Source: Ectocarpus siliculosus
Taxonomy: Eukaryota > Sar > Phaeophyceae > Ectocarpales > Ectocarpaceae
NCBI GenBank assembly: GCA_000310025.1
Contig: FN649742.1
Coordinates: 2,662,099 to 2,708,774, forward strand
Direction of reading: 5' to 3'
DNA length: 46,676 nucleotides
The position numbers and the translations under genes were made by a program. The number at the start of each line of letters is the position of its first letter. The stretch's first letter is position 1. Shown here piece by piece: positions 30,465 through 40,860 of this stretch. The notes under the pieces were generated by a model. The model did not search any database. It was not told the DNA's origin and saw nothing but the letters and a program-made list of their open reading frames with translations.

Positions 30465-31600
30465 TGGTATCGAAGGCTCTCGGGTCTTTGAAAGGAAAAG
30501 GTGTGCGAAATTGGCTCGACGACATTTTTGATCTACACAGACACGATTGAAGAACATCTCCCGCTACTGAGATCGGTTTTGGAAGCGTTGTCAGAGGCGG
30601 GTCTTTCCCTGAACTTAGCAAAATGCAAGTGTTGTTGTTCTCAACAGGAGTTTTTGGGACTGATTATAGATCGCTTGGGATTGCGGCCGTCGCCTTCTAA
30701 GATTGAAGCCATTCAAGGTTTGAAACCAGCATCTAATGTTGAAGAGTTACGAGCTTTGATTGGGATGGCCGGGTTCCTTCGAAGGTTTGTTCCTAAATTC
30801 AGCGAAATTGTGGCTCCACTCACTGACATTTTGCGCAATGACTCTCGGTTTGCGTCGAAGAGAGGACGTAAACTAGCTATTCCGTGGGGTCCAGCCCAAG
30901 ATGAAGCCCTCGCACAGCTCATTCACTGTTTGTCTTCACCGATTCTGGTTCTACCGAATTGGCGTGAGAGGTTCGTGTTGCATACCGATGCTTCCGAAGT
31001 TGGGGGTGGCGCTGCCTTAACCCAAATTCAAGATAGTATTGAACGCGTCATCGCTTTTGCTAGTCATCGGTGGACTCGGACGGATTCCCGGCGATCTCCA
31101 ACAGAAAGAGAAGCGGCAGCTGTGTTATGGGCAGTTGAACATTTTCGACACTATTTATGGGGTCGAAGATTCACCTTAGTCACTGACTGTTCAGCACTAA
31201 CATGGTTGTTCAAAAGCCAGCACTTATCGCCAAAACTTTATCGTTGGGCTCTTCGATTGATGGAGTACGACATGGATGTTCAGTGGCGAGAAGGGCGGAG
31301 TCATCATTTGCCTGATGCGCTGTCTCGATTACCACGTTTTGATATGCCTACTAAGGATATTGATGCCCTTTTTCCGGATGATTCATCTACCAAGCTTTCG
31401 TTCAGGGGTCCTCAGGGTCCGGTTTTGGATGGCATTTTATTGAAGGATTTAGGGGTGGAAGACATCTGGTATCAGGATGGGTCAGCAAACGATCAGTCGT
31501 TGACGAATACAACAACTATTGCGGCGTTATTGGAGACAGACATGATAGATGCTCAGTTGCTCGATGAGTCATATCAATCACCGCCACATCTCTTTGAATA
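30465..31600 (+). pseudogene. gypsy reverse transcriptase (C-terminal half) and RNase H
   Basis: Begins within the palm at KGKGVRNWLDDI (the catalytic x-L-D-D motif), immediately followed by a one-base frameshift in a T run; the frame resumes at 30528 with IYTDTIEEHL. Thumb: LGLIIDRLGLRPSPSKIEAI and MAGFLRRFVPKFSEI. RNase H: HTDASEVGGG (Asp), REAAAVLWAVEHFRHYLW (Glu), VTDCSALTWLF (Asp) and HHLPDALSRLPR, all catalytic positions present. Fingers and the first catalytic Asp are missing. The same open frame runs on into the methyltransferase-like module. Confidence 0.92.
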
Positions 31601-32587
31601 TCAACCTTTAGCGGTCGTGCTCTGCTGCGGGGGGGGAGGTAATATCCTAGCCGCAGAAGGCATTCTAGACGTGAAGGCTGCTATAGAAGCAGACTGGAGA
31701 GGCTTAGAGTGTGCAAGATTTAATCCAGGCGATGGACGTCCTCGGTTGATACGATCATTTCCAGGAGAACCGCTGTGCACTCAACTTTTGCAAGAGGTTC
31801 ACCCGGAGGTGGTTGTATGCAACGTGGAAAAGGATGTGATATGAATCAAGTCAGGTTAATCATGGACACGTTGTTGAGGACGACAGCTGAGATAATAGTA
31901 ATTGAATGCGCAGGTCCGTTTATGGCTTCTAGAACATGGACACAAGAAATATACCCGACTGCGTCTCAAGCATACTATGTGGATCAAGCATACTATGTGG
32001 AGTCAGTGGATTTGAGAGGTATTCAAGTAAATATTCCATCGGGACGGAGAAGAACTTACATTTCATTGGTTAAGAGAGGTAGGTTTCCTAGATTAAGAGA
32101 AAGGCTGAGGGCTTGGAAAAAAATTGTCGAGAGATCGGGTGGAGCGACTCCTTCTTTAGGTGAGTTCTTGAACAAATCTGAAACTTACTTTTTAGAGAGG
32201 AAAAAAGGGGAACGCCACATTTTTTCTTTTGGGGAACCCACCCTGGCAATCTCAAGGGGTCATATAATGGGAACAATACCTCTGCCTGGAGATTATCAAG
32301 TTCATAAAGCGGATTCTGGTAGTATCAAAGAAGCGGTTGAGTTAGAGTTGGAGGACTTTAAGCAGATTCTTACGTCGAAACGTGATTTTGTTATCCCGAG
32401 AGCTCTTAGCCGGGGAGCAGCCGCTAATATATTGTCTAACTATTCCCTTCCACCGATGATGAGGGAGGTTCTCTTGGGCTTGGAGTTGCAAGGGTTCTTT
32501 CGGGAACTTGAGAACTCGTTAGATTGTATTACCGAAGGGTTGGCCGCTTTAAAAGTCACCCCTGCCAGTAACCCGGAGCGCTACTAG
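31600..32587 (+). pseudogene. C5-cytosine DNA methyltransferase-like domain
   Basis: Motif order follows DNA (cytosine-5) methyltransferases. Motif I: VVLCCGGGGNILAAEG (31612-31665), the SAM-binding loop. Motif II: KAAIEADW (about 31675-31698). A frameshift near 31825 then falls at motif IV; HPEVVVCNV precedes it and a Gly-Cys (31832-31837) follows, in place of the usual PPC, so the catalytic Cys environment is degenerate. Motif VI: EIIVIECAGPFMAS (31889-31930), with Glu in the ENV position. Motif VIII: IQVNIPSGRRRTYISLVKRG (32021-32080), resembling 'GVPQxRxRxY'. Motifs IX/X may be FSFGEPTLAISRG (32223-32261) and the later NYSLPPMMREV. The module sits between RNase H and integrase inside the element. 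Assignment rests on motif order, not on a database search; a derived non-catalytic domain is possible. Confidence 0.65.
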
Positions 32588-32597
32588 GAGAACAAGA

Positions 32598-33410
32598 GTG
32601 GTCGAGAGTATTCAACCTGCGCCTAAGTTTGTTCAATCTTCACCAGCAGTAGAGGAGGAGAAGATGGAGACTACCACCCAAGAACCTGTATCTTCTCCAA
32701 TCTTTCCGGAACCCATGTCTCAACCGATACCTGCATCTCCCACGATTTCCCCTCCTCTGAATACGGTTGAATGCAAATCTTCGTTGGTAAGCGAGACCCT
32801 GCGGGTACTAAAAGATTCTGCGTTCATCTTGAATCAACAACGGGCTGATCCTTTCTTGAAGTCACAGCTATCACCTGAAGGAACAGCCATTGGAGATTTT
32901 ATCACTGACGATGAGGGCATATTATGGCATTGTTCTAAAGGGGCGGAACCTACACTAGCAATTCCTCGTTCGTTAGTATCGAGAGTTGTGTCTTTGACCC
33001 ACACTACTTATGGACATCCGGGGGTAGCACGAACTACCTTGCTTGTCACGGCGAAATTTAGTTGGGCGACATTAAAACGGGATGTTCGTGAGTATGTCCT
33101 ATCTTGTGGATGTCGCCGACGGAAAAGAGCCATGAGCAGGAAGGTACACATGCTTCCCGCTAGGTTTTTGAATCCTTGGGAAGTGTTGGAGATGGACATT
33201 CAGGATCTTCATCAGGTATCGGCGGCAGGAAATTGGTATTTGCTGGTGGTTGTAGACAGAGAGGCGCTAGAGGTGAGCAAGAAACTGTTGGAGTTAATGC
33301 TGACTTTTGGCGTACCTGTTTCGATCCGAAGTGATGCTGGGGGGGAATTTACTGCTACTGTGGCCAATCATTTATGCAAATGGTTAAATGTCGCGCTTAT
33401 CATGGTCCTG
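32598..33410 (+). pseudogene. gypsy integrase, zinc-binding and first part of catalytic core
   Basis: A Pro-rich linker is followed by the zinc-binding region THTTYGHPGVARTT...YVLSCGCRRRK (His-His-Cys-Cys with CxC spacing instead of CxxC). The core has EMDIQDLH (first Asp, about 33193) and SIRSDAGGEFTA (second Asp, about 33333). The expected sequence between VVVDR and EALEVSKK looks shortened. The frame is lost near 33390 and continues one frame over. Confidence 0.88.
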
Positions 33411-34408
33411 CAGATTTCTCGCGAAGTCAAGGAGCAGCAGAACGGATGGGGGGATGGTTTCAAGAAGTGTTATCTATTCTTTGCCAATCTTGGCCCCTTC
33501 GATGGGATCATTATGTTTTGCCCGCTTGTTGGATTCAGAGGGTGACTCCAGATCCTACGTTACCTGGGAACCCAACCCCTTTCAGTATTTTGTTTGGACG
33601 CACTCCCCGTACGCCTTTAGATTCGATGACTCGACACATTGATGGAACCGAATTTAGAGGTGGTATGGATAGTTACGTCGCGGAGAAACATCAATCCTTT
33701 GGGGAGGTTCGAAATGCCTTAGAAAAGCGACAAGCCCAGAAAAACAAACAAAGAGAGACCGCAAATGCGGCCATCCAACGAGCCTCGGCTGGTAATCAGG
33801 TTACAGAAGGGAATTTAGTGATGGTTTTGGAAGCTGACAGTTCTCTGAGTTCGCAAGGCCTGCATCCTAAACTGATTCAGGAGCATTATATTGCACCTTG
33901 GATAGTATCAGAAGTAACTAGGTTAGGGCAAAGCATTAAGGTTCGAATGAATGGACGCCGAATCCGAAGAAGAGTGGTTTCCGGGGCAAGTGTTAAGTTA
34001 TTTCATTTGCGCCCTAAAGAATTGCGCCATGATTTTGAAGATGAGTTTGCTCATTGGGCCTGGGGCGCGGACTTGGGTTTAACTGATGTGTCCGTGGCTG
34101 CCTGCCCTCTCTTCACCTTGTTAGATCGCCGGGTCTTATGGAAGAACGATCGGGTTTGGTGTTGGGAGTATCGTGGCCGGTATCAGGACGGTCGTGAGTC
34201 AGAGTGGACTAATGAGGAAGAGGCTTACAATAGCTTTACCTCTCTTCAGTTAGATGTATTTCACGCACTCTGGGAAGAATATCATGATGACACGTGTCGA
34301 CCTAGACCTCCTGAATATCCGAGCAAAGAAGACCGAGATGCAGCCTCTCGTGAACAAGCGCTAAAAGGATTTTCCGGTGGGTACCAAGGTAAGACAGTCG
34401 TTCACTGA
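33374..34408 (+). pseudogene. gypsy integrase, end of core and C-terminal region
   Basis: Continues the integrase after the frameshift: GPADFSRSQGAAERMGGWFQ supplies the third catalytic acidic residue in the QGxxER context. Then FSILFGRTPRTPLD, a coiled NALEKRQAQKNKQRE stretch, and a beta-rich domain (EGNLVMVLE, PWIVSEVTRLGQSIKVRMNG) typical of gypsy integrase C-termini. WEYRGRYQDGRESEWTNEEE resembles the first strands of a chromo-like fold. Confidence 0.85.
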
Positions 34409-34411
34409 TGG

Positions 34412-34571
34412 GGGAGGGCAAGTTAGTGAGCAGACGGGAATGGTTTATGACTTTAGGGAACCGTATTGGAAAGTACGATATCCGGATGGAGATTGGGAGG
34501 AGCTTAGTCGCCGCGAGATAAATAGAGGAAAAACGAAAGCCGACCTTTACAAGGCGTCATCTTCTCAATAA
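34412..34571 (+). pseudogene. Tudor/agenet-like tail of gypsy polyprotein
   Basis: Encodes TGMVYDFREPYWKVRYPDGD followed by WEELSRREI. The pattern G-x-V ... W-x-V-x-Y-x-D-G-D-x-E-E-L is a small Tudor-like barrel often found at the end of algal and protist retroelement polyproteins. It is one frame from the preceding part. The TAA at 34569-34571 is probably the end of pol. Confidence 0.55.
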
Positions 34572-34771
34572 GGGTCTACGAGCTTGGTGTCACGACTCAA
34601 GTGATGTTAAGGACCCTTTCAAGAGCAGCTGGATAAAAATTAAAGATAAGATCAAGAGCAGCTGGATGGAATCAAGAGCAGCTTTGGAAGGTCGAGAGCA
34701 GCTCGGAGGTGTCTGATTCTGGGCGTCTAGCCGGCATTCCGTTAGCATCTTCGCTTGATACGCGCAGTGCT
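34572..34771 (+). repeat. AGAGCAGCT-rich stretch before 3' LTR
   Basis: Four irregular copies of (A/G)AGAGCAGCTGGA-type sequence at about 34620-34705, between the pol stop and the polypurine tract. Confidence 0.5.
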
Positions 34772-34778
34772 GGGGGGA
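34772..34778 (+). promoter_or_regulatory. polypurine tract (plus-strand primer site)
   Basis: GGGGGGA abuts the TG start of the 3' LTR, the expected position for plus-strand priming. This fixes the LTR boundary and the element's orientation. Confidence 0.7.
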
Positions 34779-35471
34779 TGTTATGGCGGCTGCACGCAGA
34801 ATCTACACAAAATACTATAATGGGCCGTGACTGTTCGATGGTTACGGCGCTAGGGGTCTGGGGGCTATATTCAGGAATCGAAGTATCGAACACTTCCCTG
34901 TTTTCCCTCTAGAGTGATCGAAGAGGCGGCGGATATGCCGCATCTACGAAGAAGAGGTCAACTTCAACTTGTCCCTTCGCGACACGTTCTCACGAACGTT
35001 GTCAACAACCACCGGTGTTTATTAAACACTCCCAATGTGGATGAAAGTTAATAAAGCCCGTTAAAGTGCATATATCACCCGTCAACCCGCTAACAACGTA
35101 TCTATCACATGCCTCACTATGCATGTCAACATGGGCGAACGGGTGATTACCGTGTTGGCCGTTGGTGAGTAAATGACGGTCGACTTCGGCACGACGGTCG
35201 TCAGCAAGCTGCTACATTGCTTGCCAGATACCATACGAGAAGTGGAGACCATCATGGGAGAGACACGTGATCCAGGTAAGCGCCCGGCCCCTCCCACCTT
35301 GCCCACAGTGATCCCAGCCCCGAGGAATACGGTCTACGCACGAACTGTACTCAGCTACGAAAGGTGAGAGAAGTCTACTTTGTATGAGCGCTTTCCTTTT
35401 AGCTGTTTTAACATGGCAAGGCCGGGGAGATTGCGTAGCACATGATGACCCGGTGCTGGTGGTACAAAACT
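34779..35471 (+). repeat. 3' LTR of gypsy element
   Basis: Begins TGTTATGG directly after the purine tract and matches the 5' copy throughout, with shorter TA and ACAT repeats. Confidence 0.87.
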
Positions 35472-35476
35472 ACGGT

Positions 35477-35577
35477 CTTACAATCTCGATATGCGAGGTT
35501 TTCGGACTTGCAATGTACACCGGAAGCATTACTCGGCGTTCAGTGTTCAAACCATTACCGTGAAAGTGGTAGCCGCC
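35477..35577 (+). repeat. diverged repeat X, copy downstream of 3' LTR
   Basis: Second copy of the repeat at 28626-28735, starting six bases after the 3' LTR match ends. Confidence 0.6.
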
Positions 35578-35806
35578 ACTCTAAATGTACTTGGCCTCTA
35601 CACGTACATGTCTAAGCCGCTTCTCTAATTGTGGTACGTGGCAACATAAGGTACTCTGAATGTGATGTATTTACGTGGCTACTTGCATGTATGTATGTAT
35701 GTCAAGTCGCGGATAAATCGTTCGTGTAGAAGATAGATAGGTGGTAGTACGCAAAGCTAAGAGGGAAACCGAACGACACCGAGAGGCATTTAATTTGCAC
35801 AAAGAA

Positions 35807-36919
35807 CTAAACACGAAAAAATAGAAAGGTCAGGCACAGTGACATGGCGTGCCTGGAGTTTACATGGCTACATACATACATACGTGTTGCGAAGCCGGAG
35901 ACATGCAACACCGAAAGACACAGAAAAACGAAGACCTTGTCTTCGATAAGCGACCTTACATGATGATACTTGATGTCTATGTGCTTCGTACGCGGCGTGA
36001 TCTTGTTGTTCACACTAGTCGAGATCGCGCCAGTGTTGTCCTCGAACATCCTGGTCGCCTCCTCTTGCGTCTGGTTGATGGTGCTCAGAAGGTGACGGTA
36101 GTGGATGATCATCGTGCATGCCTTCGACATCGCGACATACTCTGCTTCCACCGAGGAGAGGGCCACCACCGTTTGCTTAACTGACCTCCAGTCCACCGGT
36201 CCGCCTGCCAGAAACAGAACAACGCCTGTAGTCGAGCGACGGTCATCTCCATCGCCTGCGAAGTCGGAATCAACGTATGCTGTCAGTAGGTTTCCTTGTT
36301 CAGCGTCTTCCCTGTACGTTATCCCAATGAAGCTCGTTCCCTTCAGGTACCGGAGCAGTCGCTTCAGTTTGGCCATCGCCTTCGGGCCTGGTTTGGCCAT
36401 GCTCCTGGTAAGCACCAACACCGTGTGGGCGATCTCCGGCCTCGATCCCCTGCACAGGTAAAGAACCGAACCCGTGGCTGATCTGAACATCGTGGTGTCC
36501 TCTGGCGACAGTGCTTCTTCCTCCACGACACGTATCGTACCAACCTCAGCCGGAGTCTTCGTCGGGTGTGCATCTGCCATGCCATACTTAGCAAGGACGG
36601 CCTTGGTGTACACCTCCTGTGTTAAGAGAATCGTTCCTGCCTCAACGCTTCGCTCAATGGCCTTTCCAAGGAGGAACCTCGCATCCCCTAGGTCCACCGT
36701 ATCGAACCGCTCCTTTAGCTGCTCTATTATCGTCGACACCTGATCCCCGTCGGTTCCGGTGAACAGGATGTCGTCTACATAAACAAGGAGAATTACTTCC
36801 CCCCGTTCAGGACGTATAGGCAGGGGTCCGCCGTGCTTTGGATGAATCCGATTTCCAGCAAGTACTCGTGAAACGTGCCATTCCATCCCTTCGGGGATAG
36901 GCGTAGACCGTAAAGCCAC
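35807..36919 (-). pseudogene. copia reverse transcriptase (palm/thumb) and RNase H
   Basis: YVDDILFTGTDGDQ is the reverse transcriptase active site. Then FLLGKAIERS, LLTQEVYTKAVLAKYGM, SATGSVLYLCRGSRPEIA, LKRLLRYLKGT. RNase H: AYVDSDFAGDGDDRRSTTGV, VALSSVEAEYVAMSKA, and TPRTKHIDIKYHHVR, retaining the acidic residues and His. The first ~45 residues are out of frame with the upstream reverse transcriptase; the join lies near 36810. The C-terminus runs past the conserved end into unrelated sequence. Confidence 0.93.
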
Positions 36920-37524
36920 GCCTTCAGTAGCCAGACCTGCCTAGCGTGTTCCGACGAACACTGGAAACCCTTCGGAGGTATCACGTAGATGGGTTCCGCT
37001 TCTTCGGGGATTCTGGCATGGAGGAATGCCGTCTTGATGTCAGCTTGCTTGAGAACGAGACCTTGATGTGCAGCTATAGCAAACACGAGATGAACAGATT
37101 CCATAGACGCCACTGGTGCTGCCTTGTCCGCTCCCGTATCAGCTTCATGAAAACCTTGCACCACTACGCGGCTTTTCGGGTGAATCGGTACACCATCCTG
37201 GTTGTACTTCCACTTGTGTATGAATTTCGACGGAATCAGTGGAACACCCTCCGGCGGATCAACCCAGTCAAATACGTCATGCTCATATAGCGACTGTCCC
37301 TCGTCGCTCATGCTCGCTTTCCAGAGTTCTGAATCCGGTCCGCTTACCGCTTCGTCGTAGTTCGCGGGGTCGGAAGGCATGTAGCCCACCTCACCAGGGC
37401 TGCCCGTCCCCATGTTTCCGAGCTCGCCGCCAGTCAGCAAAGCATGTTCGATCCTCTCGTATGCTTCCTCCGTCGTATGCAACGCCTCCTCCGTCGTATG
37501 CAGGTTTAACACCTGCCTCGGCAC
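36793..37524 (-). pseudogene. copia reverse transcriptase, N-terminal part
   Basis: Contains SDEGQSLYEHDVFDWVDPP, SKFIHKWKYNQDGVPIHPKS, RVVVQGFHEADTGAD, VLKQADIKTAFLHARIPEE (first catalytic Asp) and KAWLYGLRLSPKGWNGTFHE, all in family order. The start region carries two copies of a short LHTTEEA unit. Confidence 0.93.
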
Positions 37525-38453
37525 TGGGATCCTGCTGCTCCGCCGTATTTGCAGTCCTTCTGCTTCTGCCTCCGCGTCGTTTTCTTCATATATGTTTCGA
37601 CAGAGCCAGGCAGGTAAATTGTTTGGCTCAGGTCAGGAAGCGGGTCGTGTCCCGTCTTGGGTTTGACCACGTCACGCGTCTGTTTCTCGCGAAATGAGAC
37701 CTCTGCTGAGTTGGTGATTTTGCGTGGATCGGCAGGGTCCCACAGCCGGTACGTCTTGTTGTGCGTGTTGTACCCCACCAGGTACATCTTCTTCGCCCTG
37801 GCGGCCAGTTTGTTCGACCTGAATCTTGCCTCTACGTGTTTGAAGGCTACCGATCCCCACTCATGGATGTGTGACAAACTGCCAAGTTGCTTGTCTTGCC
37901 ATACCTCTGGCGGTGCCTTGCCGTCCAAGACATCCGTTGGCGTGCGGTTCTTGATGTATACCGCAGTTTTGATGGCCTCAGCCCACAGCTGGGCCGGAAG
38001 GTGAGGCGCCCCCAGGAGAAGGTTGCGAGCAGTACCAATGATGGTGCCGAATCCGCGCTCAGCTATGGCGTTTCCTTCAGGGATGTAAGGAGCATTCGTT
38101 TGAATAGTGATCCCAAGTGACTCGCACAGTGCCTGGAACCTCCCCTTGAACTCAGCTTCCCCATCGCATTGTATTTTACCGATGCAGAGACCTTCAGGAT
38201 CAGCGACATCCTGGACAACCGTTTGAAGCGCCTCAACAGCTTCGTCTTTGCTCTTGATTGGAATCCCCCACCTCATCCGCGACTTGTCATCCGTGAACAT
38301 CACGAGGGATTGGCAACCCCCGTACGACCCGACGGGATGCTTCCCCCACAGGTCAACATGCACGATCTCGAGCCGTGTCTGGGCGCGTGGGCGGTCAGAT
38401 GGAGGGTGACTGATTTTCTTACCTGTTTGAGGTGGCACAGACCTCACCGTCAC
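37506..38453 (-). pseudogene. copia integrase core
   Basis: Has VHVDLWGKHPVGSYGG (first Asp), MFTDDKSRMRWGIPI, IQCDGEAEFKGRFQALCES (second Asp), NAPYIPEGNAIAERGFGTII (Glu), ARNLLLGAPHLPAQLWAEAI and the conserved WGSVAFKH...KKMYLVGYNTHNKTYRLWD tail. The DD(35)E triad is intact. The C-terminus shifts frame into reverse transcriptase near 37515. Confidence 0.94.
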
Positions 38454-38667
38454 CGGATTCGATGTTGCGGCTGAATTTCACGCCTGTAGTCTCCTTGTCC
38501 GACAGCTGCTGTAGCACGCGCGGATTGCAATGGCCCATCCTCCGATGCCACATGTGCGCGTCTACCTTGGTGCGATTCCTGCTGGGCTTGCGGTCCGTCC
38601 ACGTCATCCAATATGATATTGACGACATACATCCGCGGTATTTCGGTTGAAATGGGAAAGTTATTCG
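38419..38667 (-). pseudogene. copia pre-integrase zinc-binding region
   Basis: DAHMWHRRMGHCNPRVLQQL is the His-His half of the pre-integrase zinc finger; the Cys half near GEVCATSNR is disturbed by a frameshift at about 38425. Its upstream end is the ATTCG target site of the nested element. Confidence 0.85.
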
Positions 38668-38904
38668 TGTTAGTATACCCTTGTAAGTGTGTTGAAGATG
38701 ATGGTATCACTTGTATTTAGGACAGCAGACACGATCAGGACGCGGCGGGAGAGAGAGAGTGCCACGACACAGCAAGCACTCCCGCAGGGTCGAGCCCCGT
38801 GGATCAATCATGAAACCAACCCAGGGGACTATCAATTCCTATCTGCGTAGCCAACTCCTACAGTCCCGTTGGAATATTCTCATCCGCTCATGCACACACG
38901 AACA
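38668..38904 (-). repeat. LTR of nested element (3' LTR in element orientation)
   Basis: Plus-strand sequence runs TGTTAGTATACCC to CACACACGAACA. Near-identical to 41606-41842. Confidence 0.94.
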
Positions 38905-38915
38905 CCCTCCCTGGT
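38905..38915 (-). promoter_or_regulatory. polypurine tract of nested element
   Basis: On the minus strand CCAGGGAGGG directly precedes the 3' LTR, as expected for plus-strand priming. The same CCAGGGAGGGTGTT string recurs internally at about 39638-39651. Confidence 0.6.
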
Positions 38916-39991
38916 TCTTTACGCTAGTAACTAACCACTAGTGGGCATGCACACGCCGGATGTGACGAAAACCCAAACGGACAAAAAAACCAACGCGAAA
39001 AAATAACAGGGGGAAACCCGGCCTCCGGGTCAAAACCCCCACCAATATTCACCGTTCCACCAGATACTGTCACTGTTGCGCTACCAGAGCAAGATCAATA
39101 CATGCATAATACCAGTCGCGCCAGAATCCACGCTCGGAATCTTTATCTACAAACGTGGGCGGCGTGCTATCATATTCTTCCTGCATGAAGTACCAAGATC
39201 ATAACCCTGTTACCAACAACGGCCTATCCCAATTCTTGGTAAGCAATAGCGTAAGACTATCCTGAGGAGTTGGTTCAAACAACTACCATGCGGGTGCACT
39301 ACTATCTGTTCTTCAAACAAACATCAGACAAACATTGAAAACGCCCCCCCTCGCTGACGTAACACAGCGCACCGGGGCAAAAGGCAATCATCCAACATTT
39401 TCTGAGCGACACACAACCGGCATGCATTTTTCGACAATCCTCTGTTCTCGTCGACGTACAACACTGGTGTCCCAATTTTTCCTCATACGTTCCTTCAGCG
39501 GTTCCAACAGTATCCCATATTCCTGCACATTTCGCGACCTGGAGAACGGCCCGACGTGGCCGCAATCAAGAATTTTCAACCAAATGACTACCAGGAAAAT
39601 ACTGAACATGTGGACGCGAACGCCTCCGAGAAACACGGAACACCCTCCCTGGCTCTCAACCAAAGTGCACTCATGACAACTAACAAGGATTACCAACTTC
39701 GCTACGAATACCATCAAACACCAAGTACCGTCAAGAAAGAAGTGCCAATCCAGCACTGTGATGCGTGTTGCTCCCCTCCCAGCGCTCGTCCCGGCCTGTA
39801 GCCTCGCCAGAAAAAGGAGTTCCCGTTTTAGCACCACGATGCAAGTACCCTCCCCTCCACGCCCCTTCCGACGTGCCGCGGGGTTCCCCCTCACGCCCTT
39901 TCCGGCGCGCCACGGGGCTGCTTCGGTTTTCTCCCCCCCTCACGCCCCGTCCGACGCGCCATGGGGCCTTAGATATATTTTTTATTTTTTT
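38916..39991. other. internal region of nested element, no gene recognised
   Basis: Contains short imperfect direct repeats of CACGCCCCnTCCGnCGnGCC(A)TGGGG type at 39858-39965. No coding motif recognised. Confidence 0.5.
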
Positions 39992-40519
39992 GGTTGTTGC
40001 CCTCCCGCGCCCCTCCCGTCGCGGCTGCGAGCACACGGCCCTCCCGCCGTGTTATTTGGTTGTTGCCCTCCCGCGCCCCTCCCGTCGCGGCTGCGGGCAC
40101 ACGGCCCTCCCGCCGTGTTCTTTGGTTGTTGCCTTCCCGCGCCCCTCCCGTCGCGGCTGCGAGCACACGGCCCTCCCGCCGTGTTATTTGGTTGTTGCCC
40201 TCCCGCGCCCCTCCCGTCGCGGCTGCGAGCACACGGCCCTCCCGCCGTGTTATTTGATTGTTGCCCTCCCGCGCCCCTTCCGTCGCGGCTGCGGGCACAC
40301 GGCCCTCCCGCCGTGTTATTTGGTTGTTGCCCTCCCGCGCCCCTCCCGTCGCGGCTGCGGGCACACGGCCCTCCCGCCGTGTTATTTGGTTGTTGCCCTC
40401 CCACGCCCCTTCCGTCGCGGCTGCGGGCACACGGCCCTCCCGCCGTGTTATTTGGTTGTTGCCCTCCCGCGCCCCTTCCGTCGCGGCTGCGGGCACACGG
40501 CCTTGCGGCCGGTTTTCTG
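39992..40519. repeat. 66-bp tandem repeat, eight copies, inside nested element
   Basis: Units start GGTTGTTGCCCTCCCGCGCC at 39992, 40058, 40124, 40190, 40256, 40322, 40388 and 40454. Each contains CGTCGCGGCTGCG and ACGGCCCTCCCGCCGTGTT. Because 66 is a multiple of three, all frames stay open in register, which creates long artificial reading frames on both strands. Confidence 0.95.
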
Positions 40520-40860
40520 TGAGTCCACCCTCCCACGCTGCTGCAATGGTGCCATCTTCACCGTCTCCTGCTGCTGCTGTTGTGTGTGGATGGAGCGCGC
40601 GCAGTGACTCGCGCGGCGATGATGTATTTCCTCCGCCTCTTCTTACAAGGCCTCACGTGCTGCATCCAGCTCCTCGTCATCGCTCGCCGCCACGATCGCC
40701 AGGACTGCCTACGGGGTCTGCACGATACTGACCGATGCCCCCGCTTGTTGCACCGATATTATCTACTGCCTCACCCCACCGTGTCCTTCTTCCCATGGCC
40801 CCACGATTAGCTTCACCTGGTTGCTCTGATGGCGCATCGACGGCGTCGTGGGGATGCATG

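Larger units (their letters stand above)
28825..35471 (+). mobile_element. Ty3/gypsy LTR retrotransposon with methyltransferase-like module, degenerate
   Basis: Two ~700-bp direct repeats (28825-29535 and 34779-35471) bracket a pol region. Order: 5' LTR, remnant 5' internal region, reverse transcriptase, RNase H, C5-cytosine methyltransferase-like domain, integrase, Tudor-like tail, GGGGGGA purine tract, 3' LTR. Several frameshifts (about 30517, 31830, 33390, 34380) and loss of the reverse transcriptase fingers and most of gag make it non-autonomous now. LTRs differ by about six small indels and a few substitutions, so the insertion is old but not ancient. I found no clear target-site duplication. 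Confidence 0.85.

Noticed and set aside
39758-40607. Long open frames (250-280 codons) on both strands as genes
   Set aside because: They result from the 66-bp tandem repeat staying in register; all frames are equally open and no motif is present.
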